A stretch of DNA of 64,000 bases from JAJFHI01 sp050633705. Lineage in GTDB: Bacteria > Pseudomonadota > Alphaproteobacteria > Rhizobiales > Hyphomicrobiaceae. The position numbers and the translations under genes are program-made. Where the stretch lies: contig JBOEGZ010000005.1 of the NCBI GenBank assembly GCA_050633705.1, positions 1 to 64,000 of the forward strand, given 5' to 3'. This document shows, in pieces, positions 18,449 through 27,431 of this stretch (position 1 is its first letter; each line of letters opens with the position of its first letter). Under the pieces are notes generated by a model. That model was not told where the DNA came from. It made no database searches and saw only the letters and a program-made list of their open reading frames with translations.

Positions 18449-18583
18449 CAGTAAATTGGGCCTTCCCTGCCCCACGTCGTTCGCTCATTTGGGAGCTGTG
18501 TTATATCGTTTTAGATCACATGCTTTGCGCTAGCGTTATCTCATGGCGCCAGCGCGGGGTCTTCGCGACTTTGTCCAAAGGCA

Positions 18584-18910
18584 CTAGGCGGTCTTTGCAT
18601 TGCCTGTTTTGTCGCGGACGTCTGCCAATGTCGACTTCAAAACTCTAACTCGCAAATTATCATTAAGCTCAACTTCAACTTCGTCCGTGTTGTCGCTCGC
18701 CTTTGTCACTTTGCCAATGAAGCCACCTGAGGTTACGACCGTGTCACCCTTCCGAACGCCGGCAACCAACGCCGCGTGCTCGCGAGCGCGCTGTTGTTGT
18801 GGTCGGATCAAAAGGAAATAGAATATGACCATCATCAGCAGCATCGGCACGAGGAAGCCCAAAGTGCCGCCGCCAGGAGCAGCCTGCGCAATAACAAGAG
18901 GTGTAAGCAT
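18584..18910 (-). CDS. yajC: Preprotein translocase subunit YajC
   Basis: A 108-residue inner-membrane protein that associates with SecDF. It has a single membrane helix (LGFLVPMLLMMVIFYFLLI, about 17-35) followed by the invariant RPQQQR motif and the small cytoplasmic domain (VRKGDTVVTSGGFIGKV). The start is the ATG at 18910, with AAGGA about ten bases upstream. It is the first gene of the leftward yajC-secD-secF operon and diverges from the DUF815 ATPase gene. Confidence 0.96.
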   Translation of the reverse strand: MLTPLVIAQAAPGGGTLGFLVPMLLMMVIFYFLLIRPQQQRAREHAALVAGVRKGDTVVTSGGFIGKVTKASDNTDEVEVELNDNLRVRVLKSTLADVRDKTGNAKTA

Positions 18911-19190
18911 CAAAGAACGTCCTTGAGAAATCGCCTAAGGTGAATTGGGGCATCGAAAATTAAAGTCCTGACCCGCGTCGCCGGACAGGTCCAATGCACC
19001 CTTTGTGGCGCGGAATATAGTCTCAGACCCCAGCTTTGCAACCGGCGGGTGCACGAAAGCGCTATAAGCGGTAAGCTGATTGCAGGTGGTGTTCGTCAGA
19101 ATTTCTGTATTTTCCCCACAGGCACGGGCAGATCGCCTCATTTTCCAGCCATTCCCCCTCAACTCAACCACTGCAAATAAAGTCCTACAG

Positions 19191-20078
19191 ATGACCCAAA
19201 AGACCGAATTCAGCCCCTTTCTAAGCCGGATCGCGGACGCCCTGGACCGACTCACACCGCGTCCACCAAAGCTCGAAACGTTCAATTCAGCCAACGCATA
19301 TATTTGGCAGGGGGCGTCCAGCCAATTTCAACCGGTTCTCGAAGTGAACCGGGTGCCACTGGAATTGCTTCAGGCCATTGACGACAAGGTCAGCGAGCTT
19401 TTGGAAAACACACGCCGATTTGCCAACGGCCTGCCAGCCAACAATGCATTGCTTTGGGGGGCCCGCGGCATGGGGAAATCCTCTCTCATTAAGGCTGTCC
19501 ATGGCGAATTGAGTTTGGCTCATTGCACCGAAGGACAAACAACCTCACCGTTAAAGTTGATTGAGATACACCGCGAAGACATCTCCACTTTGCCAGCATG
19601 CCTCGCCCACATGCGTGCAAGTGAGCACAGGTTCGTGGTCTTTTGTGACGACTTATCTTTCGACCGCGATGACACATCCTACAAATCGCTTAAAGCTGTT
19701 TTGGAGGGTGGCATTGAAGGGCGACCGGACAATGTCTTATTTTATGCAACTTCTAATCGACGCCATTTAATGCCACGAGACATGATGGAAAATGAACGCT
19801 CGACGGCGATTAATCCCTCAGAAGCAATCGAGGAAAAAGTCTCGCTTTCAGATCGCTTCGGCCTCTGGCTCGGATTTCATAACGCGACACAGGATGATTA
19901 TCTGAAAATGATTAATGCTTATGTCGCGCATTTCGGCCTTGAGGTCGAAGCCGACAAATTGCGTCGGGATGCCTTGGAATGGAGCATGACCCGTGGGGCC
20001 CGCTCGGGCCGTGTTGCCTGGCAATTTATTCAACACCTGGCTGGCACGCTCAACCAGCCCCTAAAATCTCAGGACTAA
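19191..20078 (+). CDS. DUF815 AAA+-type ATPase
   Basis: A 295-residue P-loop ATPase of the DUF815 family. Walker A is GARGMGKSS at 90-98 and Walker B is FVVFCDDL at 148-155; a sensor-like FYATSNRRHLMPRD follows. The start at 19191 (MTQKTEFSP) matches relatives; 37 upstream codons are open but unconserved. The family is widespread in Alpha- and Betaproteobacteria, often beside yajC/secDF as here, but its substrate is unknown. No membrane segments or signal peptide. It is followed by 390 bases of non-coding DNA. Confidence 0.86.
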   Translation: MTQKTEFSPFLSRIADALDRLTPRPPKLETFNSANAYIWQGASSQFQPVLEVNRVPLELLQAIDDKVSELLENTRRFANGLPANNALLWGARGMGKSSLIKAVHGELSLAHCTEGQTTSPLKLIEIHREDISTLPACLAHMRASEHRFVVFCDDLSFDRDDTSYKSLKAVLEGGIEGRPDNVLFYATSNRRHLMPRDMMENERSTAINPSEAIEEKVSLSDRFGLWLGFHNATQDDYLKMINAYVAHFGLEVEADKLRRDALEWSMTRGARSGRVAWQFIQHLAGTLNQPLKSQD

Positions 20079-20468
20079 AATCCCAGAACCTCAGTTCATA
20101 GACTATTGTGACATCGCTACTCGTTTGGGCTTCACGCCAAATTATGAGCCTGGCGTCGAAAGAGCAGGTTATAATTCATACCGGTGGCTTTCTGGTCATT
20201 TTCAAAATATGCCGGGACTGTAGCGATTAAAGATAATGCTTTAAGCGTTTGCAGCCTTAAGCCCAAGCCGCATCGATCCACCGTAGGCAGGGCGGTTAAC
20301 TAGTTGGCCTAACTATAACAAAACCTAATATCTATCCTCGACTTATATTTTTCCGCAAAACAGTTTGTTATAAACAGTTCATACCTAACGCTAGGATATG
20401 ATGGCCAAGCATAAGATAATTATGCAAAATTAGATCCGGCGTATTTATCTCAATTAGGGTTCAGCTTC
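20079..20468. other. AT-rich upstream region of the L,D-transpeptidase gene
   Basis: No coding frame. A hairpin (TTCACGCCA...TGGCGTCGAA, 20131-20160, one bulge) lies 53 bases after the ATPase stop and lacks a T tract. Two AACAGTT repeats (20359-20365 and 20373-20379) spaced 14 bases apart flank TTGTTATAA; they could form part of a promoter or operator for the transpeptidase gene. Confidence 0.4.
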
Positions 20469-22433
20469 ATGTCAGTCCGTGTTTTCGGAATTCTCGCAAT
20501 GTGGGTCGCAAGCATCGTTGCAACTCCCGCATATGCTTATCAAAAAATCGCAGCCGCAGAGCCGGAATTTGGCGTGCAGCCAATTGAGACACTGGCACCA
20601 TTGGCGCAGCGCGAACTCCTGATCAACGAAATTTTGCGCCAGATCACACGCCGTAAAACAGAAGCCAGATCAAGCTCACGGCATCACCGACTGGATCAAC
20701 TTGGCACACTTTACAGTCAACCCAATCCCTCGACCTATTGGGTGACAGGCAACAAAGTCCGCTCAAACATTGCTGCAATCCAAGACGAATTCGCCCAGGC
20801 CGATTATTGGGGGCTTGATGCCACGGCTTTTAAGGTTCCACAGACGGACTATATCGCTAGAGGTGATATTGCAGCCCTCGCCGACGTCGAAATCGCGATG
20901 TCTCTGGTGGCCCTTAAATACGCCAATCATGCCTTGGGCGGACGTGTTGATCCGACAAAGCTCAGCCTTTGGCTGAACCGCGGACCACGCCGCATCGATA
21001 CCGGAGACTTCCTCGACAAACTGGCAAACTCCACCGATCCGGCCAAGGTTTTGCAAAACCTGCACCCCAAGCACCCTCAGTTCGCCGTTTTGTTGGAAGC
21101 TTACCGTCAGCGCAAGTACCCAGGGCTTCACAAAGTTCAGAAAACTGATGCTGACCTGATCATCCCGAGAGGGCCAAAGATCAAACAGGGCAGCACCCAC
21201 CCCCAAATTGGTTTGATCCGGCGTCGGTTGGGAGTTCCAGTAACGCTTGCTACAGATTATTACGACAAACCACTTGCCGATGCCGTAGCCAAAGTTATGC
21301 GCAAAAAGCGCTGGAAATACCGTAAGACAACAATCGACAAGTATGTCCGCAGGGCACTTAACGAGGGCCCAAAGAAAAGACGGGCACAGCTAAAAGAAAT
21401 TAGTGTCCGCAAGCTTGTGATAAATATGGACCGCTGGCGCCGCATGCCGGAAAAACTTGGCCGCCTGCATTTCGTAAACAACATCCCAAGCTACGAAACC
21501 CGCTTATATAAAGATGGGGCCTTGGTTCACAAGGAGCGGATTATTGTCGGCAAACCGAACACCCAGACGCCCGTTTTCTCTGACACGATGGATCACGTGG
21601 TGTTTAAGCCAAACTGGGGCGTACCCTCGTCAATTAAGATCCGCCAATTGCTGCCAAGATTAAGAGGCGGCGACTATTCAGTGTTGAGCCGCCGCAATAT
21701 GCGCATCATAGCCAATAGCGGACGCACACTCAGTCCACGCCGGTTTAATTGGAGCAGGGTAAGCATCTCCGATATACCAATTTATCAGGGTCCAGGCAGA
21801 GGCAACCCACTGGGCGAAGTTAAATTCATGTTCCCGAACCGCCATTCGGTTTACATGCACGATACGCCAAAGAAAAGCTTGTTCAAGTCGAAGGCGCGTG
21901 CGTTCAGTCATGGCTGCATTCGCGTCCGCAATCCCAAAAGGCTTGCTGAAGTGTTATTTCGTGAAATCAATGGCTGGGACAAAGAACAAGTCTATGACCA
22001 TTGGCATCGTCGTGCCGAAAGCAACAAACGTGTCGAGCTTAACGAAAAAATTCGCGTCCACATGACGTACTTCACGCTCGTTGTGAATGATCAAGGTGTC
22101 ATCGAGAGCTACAAAGATCTCTATCGTCACGACCGCAATATCAGCAAAGTCATGGACGGCACGTCTGTAAAAGCAATCGCAAAAATTGACCCCGCTCGGC
22201 TTCAAAAGCAGCAACTTAAACAGTTGGTCAAAAGTGGCTACTCGGTTAGATCCTCGAGGGCTTCAGCCCGTTTGCGCCGTCGTGCTTCACGCCTTGGCGT
22301 TGCACCACCACCTGGCTTCATCGACTACCCAGGCCCGAAAAAATACGTAACGAAGAAATACAAAAAGAAAAAATATCGCCCGCGGCGACATAAACAGTTT
22401 TTCCATCGCAGCAGTTCATGGACCCCGTTTTAA
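20469..22433 (+). CDS. L,D-transpeptidase of the YcbB/LdtD type
   Basis: A periplasmic peptidoglycan cross-linking enzyme that forms 3-3 bonds. The 654-residue protein has a signal peptide (about 1-23, ending PAYA), an N-terminal scaffold region, a possible peptidoglycan-binding segment (about 238-260) and a YkuD catalytic domain at about 315-500. The active site is HSVYMHDTP (459-467) and SHGCIRVRN (480-488), with nucleophile Cys483. A C-terminal tail of about 60 residues is extremely rich in Lys, Arg and Tyr, which may bind cell-wall polymers. It is followed by a strong terminator and sits between two genes often adjacent in relatives, so it looks inserted there. Confidence 0.92.
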   Translation: MSVRVFGILAMWVASIVATPAYAYQKIAAAEPEFGVQPIETLAPLAQRELLINEILRQITRRKTEARSSSRHHRLDQLGTLYSQPNPSTYWVTGNKVRSNIAAIQDEFAQADYWGLDATAFKVPQTDYIARGDIAALADVEIAMSLVALKYANHALGGRVDPTKLSLWLNRGPRRIDTGDFLDKLANSTDPAKVLQNLHPKHPQFAVLLEAYRQRKYPGLHKVQKTDADLIIPRGPKIKQGSTHPQIGLIRRRLGVPVTLATDYYDKPLADAVAKVMRKKRWKYRKTTIDKYVRRALNEGPKKRRAQLKEISVRKLVINMDRWRRMPEKLGRLHFVNNIPSYETRLYKDGALVHKERIIVGKPNTQTPVFSDTMDHVVFKPNWGVPSSIKIRQLLPRLRGGDYSVLSRRNMRIIANSGRTLSPRRFNWSRVSISDIPIYQGPGRGNPLGEVKFMFPNRHSVYMHDTPKKSLFKSKARAFSHGCIRVRNPKRLAEVLFREINGWDKEQVYDHWHRRAESNKRVELNEKIRVHMTYFTLVVNDQGVIESYKDLYRHDRNISKVMDGTSVKAIAKIDPARLQKQQLKQLVKSGYSVRSSRASARLRRRASRLGVAPPPGFIDYPGPKKYVTKKYKKKKYRPRRHKQFFHRSSSWTPF

Positions 22434-22473
22434 GGCTCGATATTTGTTAAAGAACTAAACCGTTTACCTTCCC

Positions 22474-22523
22474 AAGTGAAAGGAGCTGCAACGCGGTCCC
22501 CGTTGCAGCTCCTTTATTCACTT
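22474..22523 (+). terminator. Long intrinsic terminator after the L,D-transpeptidase gene
   Basis: AGGAGCTGCAACG pairs perfectly with CGTTGCAGCTCCT around a CGGTCCC loop. The stem is extended outside by AAGTGAA/TTCACTT. It is near-symmetric, so it could also stop the convergent LytM-protein transcript, whose stop codon is 180 bases away. Confidence 0.88.
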
Positions 22524-22702
22524 TACAAGCATCGCGTCTTTTCGATTTATTTGCCCGAAGCAATCGGTTGAAGGCCAGACCGGTGGGCGGTCAAGCGGTC
22601 AAACCATAACTCAAAATCTGTGTTCAAAGTCCTTGTCTCACCAACGCAAGCGAACCCATCGCAACGCGGGAGGGTTCTCACACGGCTTGATCTTTGGCTT
22701 TT

Positions 22703-24100
22703 CTATGAGCGAGCCGACAGATAAGGCATCGGGTCAACAGGCTTAGACCCTTTACGCAATTCAAAGTGCACTTGCGGCTGATCAACTTGCCCAGTACGGC
22801 CAGCCTTTGCGATGGGTTGACCACGTTTGACCTTGTCGCCACGCTTGACCATGATCTCCTGGTTGTGTGCATAGGCTGTGACCCAGCCGTTGTCATGACG
22901 AACGAGAATGAGATTGCCATAGCCTTTGAGCTCTGAACCGGCATAAGCGACGACACCTTCATCGGCGGCCACAACAGGTGTGCCGAGCGGAACGGCCACG
23001 TTCACACCGTCATTGTGCGTGCCATCACGACGGCGACCAAAACCATCAATCACCTTGCCTGTGACCGGCCATCTTAGTTTCGCGGTCGTATCGGCCGGCG
23101 GCGTCACAGTTTTCGTAACTGGGACAGTCGGTATGCCTGCTTTGCCTTGGTCCAAGGCCGCAACGCGCGTTTTCTTCGCATTGATAACTGTCGTCGGCTG
23201 CGTCGTCGATTGGATGACACGCGGCGTCTTTGGAAGACTCGGTGTGGACTTGGTTGCGATTGACTTCACAGTTGACGGCCCAACCCCAACGCGGCCTGCC
23301 GCTGAACGCGCATCACTGGCTGAACCTGGCACGCGAAGGACGACGCCTGGGCGAATACGGCGTGGGTCCGTAATGGCATTGTTAGATTGGAGTTCAGAGC
23401 TTTTCACACCAAATTGACGCGCGATGCGATAAAGCGAGTCGCCCGGCACAACAGTATATTGGCCGGACCAATCCTTGTTTACGGGTGAAGATCGAGGCAC
23501 CAGTGCTGCCGTCCGTGTTGGACGACGACTGTCAGGCTTTGCTGAACCCGGCAAAACAAGCTTTTGGCCAAGCCGCAACGTGGTGCTTGAAAGATTGTTG
23601 ACCTGCATCAGATCAGAGACCGTCGTTGCGTGGCGACGCGCAAGTCCGTAAAGGGTATCACCACGCACGACAGTTATTTCACCACCGATGCTTGGGCGTT
23701 TTTTCCCATAATTGTCTGTGTTGGATGAGGACGCGGCGGCAGCCGCAGATGGGCGGTAGGACGTTGCCGAACGTGTATCGTAACTGGGTGGCGTTGGCTC
23801 CTGCAACGCGCTTGTGCGAACCGACTTTTGCGATTGCGTCACTGAAGGCGGGCGATAGCCTGAACCAGAAATGGTATCATCATCGCGCTGGTTATAGACA
23901 CTGGTTTGGCGCTGAGGCGCCTCAGGTGGCAAAGCCCCTGTCGCCTCTGTATCACCGTTTAGGCTGAATGAGGGAAAATCAAACCGGCTGACATCAGCGC
24001 TGCAACCTGCGACCGATAAGGTCAACCCAAGCGCTACAATGGCACACCCGACATCCAATGGTTTCAGGCCATGACGCCATAGAATCCGATTAATACGCAT
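22703..24100 (-). CDS. LysM/LytM-domain lipoprotein (NlpD/DipM-like)
   Basis: A 465-residue envelope protein. Lipobox LSVAGC gives a lipidated Cys33. Two LysM peptidoglycan-binding repeats follow (ITVVRGDTLYGLARRH, about 142-157; YTVVPGDSLYRIARQFG, about 215-231), then a linker and a C-terminal M23/LytM domain. The domain's first metal-ligand site (HxGxD in active enzymes) reads NDGVN here, so the His and Asp are both Asn; the last motif is QVHFELR. It is therefore probably an activator of cell-wall amidases at division rather than a hydrolase, as for NlpD and Caulobacter DipM. The start at 24100 has AAGGTGG upstream. A perfect CtrA box lies 46 bases upstream. Confidence 0.88.
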   Translation of the reverse strand: MRINRILWRHGLKPLDVGCAIVALGLTLSVAGCSADVSRFDFPSFSLNGDTEATGALPPEAPQRQTSVYNQRDDDTISGSGYRPPSVTQSQKSVRTSALQEPTPPSYDTRSATSYRPSAAAAASSSNTDNYGKKRPSIGGEITVVRGDTLYGLARRHATTVSDLMQVNNLSSTTLRLGQKLVLPGSAKPDSRRPTRTAALVPRSSPVNKDWSGQYTVVPGDSLYRIARQFGVKSSELQSNNAITDPRRIRPGVVLRVPGSASDARSAAGRVGVGPSTVKSIATKSTPSLPKTPRVIQSTTQPTTVINAKKTRVAALDQGKAGIPTVPVTKTVTPPADTTAKLRWPVTGKVIDGFGRRRDGTHNDGVNVAVPLGTPVVAADEGVVAYAGSELKGYGNLILVRHDNGWVTAYAHNQEIMVKRGDKVKRGQPIAKAGRTGQVDQPQVHFELRKGSKPVDPMPYLSARS

Positions 24101-24145
24101 ACTCAAAACCCACCTTTACATCCCTCTTTGTTAACCAACGAAGAG

Positions 24146-24161
24146 TTAACGACGCATTAAC
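24146..24161. promoter_or_regulatory. CtrA binding site (TTAA-N7-TTAAC)
   Basis: TTAACGACGCATTAAC matches the full CtrA consensus TTAA-N7-TTAAC with no mismatch. It lies in the 276-base gap between surE and the LytM lipoprotein gene, 46 bases upstream of the latter's start, a normal promoter position. CtrA is the master cell-cycle regulator of Alphaproteobacteria. Confidence 0.7.
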
Positions 24162-24376
24162 AGCGAGAGGAAATTCTGTGGGCTACCATGCCAACAGCAA
24201 CGTTCAGCAAAACCGGCACGCATATATAAAGCTGCTGAAAATCATCACATTGACCAGGCAGCACCTCCCAATAATACGATGTAATCAGTTATTGTGCTGG
24301 GAGATGGACGATCAGGCGGCAACACTTAGGCAGATTGGGGCAATTCATTGCATCGTTAGCCGAGCGTTTAAAACTG

Positions 24377-25150
24377 CTACGGCGTGGTACAATCAAAATG
24401 TTGTGCAAGCACATCAAGACTTTCACGATGTGTTAAGTCGGCATGAAGTGGTGTCATCGAAATCATGTTCTTGGCAATCGCCCACAGGTCCGTGCCTTCG
24501 ACCAATCGTGATTTGCGACGTTCAAAGCCAAACCAGTAATAAGGTGTGCCCCAAGTATCGTGACGCTCATCGATTTCAAGCAACGCTTGGTCTCGGCTTC
24601 CCTGGCGCGTAACGGCAATCCCAGCCACATTATCTGCAGATACATCGGGAAAGTTCACATTCAATAGCAAGCCTTCGCTCCAAGGCATCTCAAGAGCATG
24701 ACGGACAATATCAGCGCCATGCTCCAGCGCCGTTTCCCAATGTGGGGTGCCTTTTGGATCAAACCCAAATGTTTGACTGAAGGCAATGGCCTTTAGCCCG
24801 ACAAGTGCTGCCTCCATCGCCCCTGCAATTGTTCCGGAATACGTCACGTCATCGGCGAGGTTTGAGCCACGGTTTACACCGGCGAGCACGAGGTCGGGTG
24901 GGTTATCCTTCATAATGTGGCGCACACCCATAATCACGCAATCAGTTGGTGTGCCACGTACGGAAAATGTCTGCCGACTAACCTCCTCGCACCGCAACGG
25001 TACGTGGATTGTAAGTGAATGAGCAGCCCCACTTTGATTGCTCTCAGGGGCCACGACCCATACATCGTCTGAGAGTTGTTCGGCAATTTGGCGCAACACC
25101 TGAAGGCCGGCCGCATTTACACCATCGTCATTGGTGACGAGAATTCGCAT
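24377..25150 (-). CDS. surE: 5'/3'-nucleotidase SurE
   Basis: A metal-dependent nucleotidase and exopolyphosphatase. The 257-residue product begins MRILVTNDDGVNAAGL with the metal-binding NDD at 7-9, followed by the conserved PESNQSGAAHSLT (about 37-49) and GVNRGSNLADDVTYSGTIAGA (split about 94-114). Start at the ATG at 25150 with AAGGACAG just upstream; the frame is open 13 codons further. It lies 41 bases downstream of serS. In many bacteria pcm follows surE; here pcm is absent from this position and the LytM gene comes next. Confidence 0.96.
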   Translation of the reverse strand: MRILVTNDDGVNAAGLQVLRQIAEQLSDDVWVVAPESNQSGAAHSLTIHVPLRCEEVSRQTFSVRGTPTDCVIMGVRHIMKDNPPDLVLAGVNRGSNLADDVTYSGTIAGAMEAALVGLKAIAFSQTFGFDPKGTPHWETALEHGADIVRHALEMPWSEGLLLNVNFPDVSADNVAGIAVTRQGSRDQALLEIDERHDTWGTPYYWFGFERRKSRLVEGTDLWAIAKNMISMTPLHADLTHRESLDVLAQHFDCTTP

Positions 25151-25191
25151 GTTCTGTCCTTTGAATGACTTCCTAGACTGCGCCATCACCG

Positions 25192-26475
25192 TTAGCGAAT
25201 CGAAGAAATTTCCTTCATTCCACCCATATAAGGCTGCAAGGCCTCAGGGATTGTGACACTGCCGTTTGCCTTTTGATAATTCTCCAGAACCGCGACCAGC
25301 GCGCGTCCAACGGCCAAGCCTGAACCATTTAGCGTGTGCACGTATTGCACATCTTTTTCGCCCTTATTGCGAAACCGTGCCTTCATTCGTCGGGCCTGGA
25401 AATCTCCACAGACCGAACAACTTGAAATCTCTCGATAGGTATTCTGTCCAGGCAACCAGACTTCGATGTCGTAAGTTTTGCGCGCTCCAAATCCCATATC
25501 TCCGGTGCACAACACCATTGTTCGATAAGCCAGGCCCAAACGCTTCAGAACCTCTTCGGCACAGTTGGTCATACGTTCGTGCTCGTCCAGGGCGTCTTCA
25601 GGCGTGGTAACCGAAACCAATTCGCACTTTAAAAATTGGTGCTGGCGGATCATGCCGCGCGTATCGCGCCCTGCAGATCCTGCTTCCGAGCGAAAGCAGG
25701 GTGTGCATGCGGTATATCGGCGTGGCAATGTTTGGCCATCGACAATTTGTTCACGCACGAGGTTTGTCAGGGAAACTTCCGCCGTTGGGATCAACCAAAA
25801 ATCATTTGTTGTGCGAAAGAGATCCTCGGAAAACTTCGGCAATTGTCCCGTTCCAAACATCGCATCATCACGAACCAATACCGGCGGTGCAATCTCGGTG
25901 TATCCAAATTCCGTCGTGTGCATGTCGAGCATAAATGCAGCCAAAGCCCGCTCTAGACGTGCAAGCGCGCCCGATAACACAACAAACCGTGCACCAGACA
26001 CCTTGGCAGCGGCATCAAAGTCCATCTGTCCCAGCGCTTCGCCAATCTCAAAATGCTGTTTGGGTTCAAAGTCAAATGTTGCAGGCGTCCCAACCTTGCG
26101 GACTTCGACATTGTCGTTTTCATCCTGACCGTCAGGAACGTCCGCCAGAGGCAAGTTGGGCAGCTCTGACAGAGCCGCCTCTAAAGATGCGGTTAAGTTT
26201 CGCTCCTGTGCCTCACCATCCTGAATAAAATCTTTCAGGTTCGCGACTTCCGCCATCAGCTTTTGCGCCGTCTCTTCGTCTTTTTGTGCTTTGGCTTTGC
26301 CGATTTCTTTTGAAGCCGCGTTGCGGCGCGACTGTGCCTCCTGCAACTTTGTCAGGTGTTGGCGGCGTGCATCGTCGAGCGCCAGTAGGCGTTCTGCTTG
26401 AGGGCCAACACCGCGCCGGGCCATACCAGCGTCAAAAGCGTCAACATTGTCACGGATCCATTTGATATCGAACAC
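25192..26475 (-). CDS. serS: Seryl-tRNA synthetase
   Basis: Charges tRNA-Ser; class II synthetase of 427 residues, the usual length. The N-terminal coiled-coil arm spans about 30-105 (many Lys/Glu/Gln heptads). Motif 2 is FRSEAGSAGRDTRGMIRQHQ near 254-273 and motif 3 is GSGLAVGRALVAVLEN near 382-397. It uses a GTG start (MFDIKWIRDN), with AAAGGT upstream. It lies downstream of tatC on the same strand, with a 134-base gap, and just before surE. Confidence 0.97.
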   Translation of the reverse strand: MFDIKWIRDNVDAFDAGMARRGVGPQAERLLALDDARRQHLTKLQEAQSRRNAASKEIGKAKAQKDEETAQKLMAEVANLKDFIQDGEAQERNLTASLEAALSELPNLPLADVPDGQDENDNVEVRKVGTPATFDFEPKQHFEIGEALGQMDFDAAAKVSGARFVVLSGALARLERALAAFMLDMHTTEFGYTEIAPPVLVRDDAMFGTGQLPKFSEDLFRTTNDFWLIPTAEVSLTNLVREQIVDGQTLPRRYTACTPCFRSEAGSAGRDTRGMIRQHQFLKCELVSVTTPEDALDEHERMTNCAEEVLKRLGLAYRTMVLCTGDMGFGARKTYDIEVWLPGQNTYREISSCSVCGDFQARRMKARFRNKGEKDVQYVHTLNGSGLAVGRALVAVLENYQKANGSVTIPEALQPYMGGMKEISSIR

Positions 26476-26609
26476 GGGAAGCAGACCTTTGAAAAAAAAT
26501 GGTTATGGGTTTTCCTATAGGCCGATGGACAGGCGAGGTCCAGAGGACGCAAGGCCACCAGCCCATCTCACGATGCTTTCCAGCGCGTCACAAGCGACAA
26601 GACAATTGA

Positions 26610-27431
26610 CTATTCATCGCTTGAACTTGCCGTCGAGGAAGAGTGGGCTTTTTCCGCTCTTGCGACGGCAAAGATCGACAACTCGTAAAGCAACGTCGTT
26701 GGAATGCCCATCATGAACATCGATATTGCATCAGGAGGCGTTAAGACCGCGGCGACGGCAAAAATCGCAACGATGGCATACTTGCGAAAATCACGCAGGT
26801 TTTGCGATGTCAGAACGCCGGTTCTTGCCAACAAGGTCAATACCACTGGCAATTGGAAGCAAATTCCGAATCCAAACACCAAGGTCATAATTAATGACAG
26901 ATATTCCGAAACCTTCGGCATCAATTCAATTGTTGGCTGACTGCCAGCGCCTACTTGTGTCAAACCAATCGAAAATTTGATCAACAGCGGCATAACAACG
27001 AAATAAACGACGGCGGCACCAAGAGTGAAAAATATCGGAGTCGCAACCAGGTATGGCCTAAAGGCCTGCCGCTCGTTGTTATAAAGTCCTGGCGCGACAA
27101 ACTTATAGATCTGTGTTGCGACAACTGGGAATGAAAACACGGCGGCACCAAACATCGCCAGTTTGAGATGCGTGAATAGTTGTTCAAGGAAGTGCGTGGC
27201 TATAAGGCGAACGCTTTCATCACCTGACGCCCAAAAATATGGCCACACCAAAACATCATAAATTGGGCCAGCAAATGCAAAGCAAACCAGAAACATCGCA
27301 AAGAATGCGGCAACCGCATAAATCAATCGCGTGCGCAATTCGATCAGATGATCCATCAATGGCGCTTTTGAAGCGTCCATATCATCGGAAGCGATTTTTG
27401 GAGTTTGTACCGTGTCCTGCACGCTGCTCAT
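26610..27431 (-). CDS. tatC: Sec-independent translocase subunit TatC
   Basis: The integral receptor of the twin-arginine translocon. The 273-residue protein has six membrane helices. The N-terminal signature MDHLIELRTRLIY is at 26-38 and the conserved FxxELP-type block FGICFQLPVVL at about 186-196. The ATG start overlaps the tatB stop by four bases (ATGA), so the two are translationally coupled. The C-terminal tail is Ser-rich. Confidence 0.97.
   Translation of the reverse strand: MSSVQDTVQTPKIASDDMDASKAPLMDHLIELRTRLIYAVAAFFAMFLVCFAFAGPIYDVLVWPYFWASGDESVRLIATHFLEQLFTHLKLAMFGAAVFSFPVVATQIYKFVAPGLYNNERQAFRPYLVATPIFFTLGAAVVYFVVMPLLIKFSIGLTQVGAGSQPTIELMPKVSEYLSLIMTLVFGFGICFQLPVVLTLLARTGVLTSQNLRDFRKYAIVAIFAVAAVLTPPDAISMFMMGIPTTLLYELSIFAVARAEKAHSSSTASSSDE

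Noticed and set aside
18449..18475. Upstream GTG start for secD
   Set aside because: Adds nine residues not found in SecD proteins; the ATG at 18448 fits the family.
22703..24100. Active M23 endopeptidase
   Set aside because: The first metal-ligand site reads NDGVN, so the His and Asp needed for zinc are missing.
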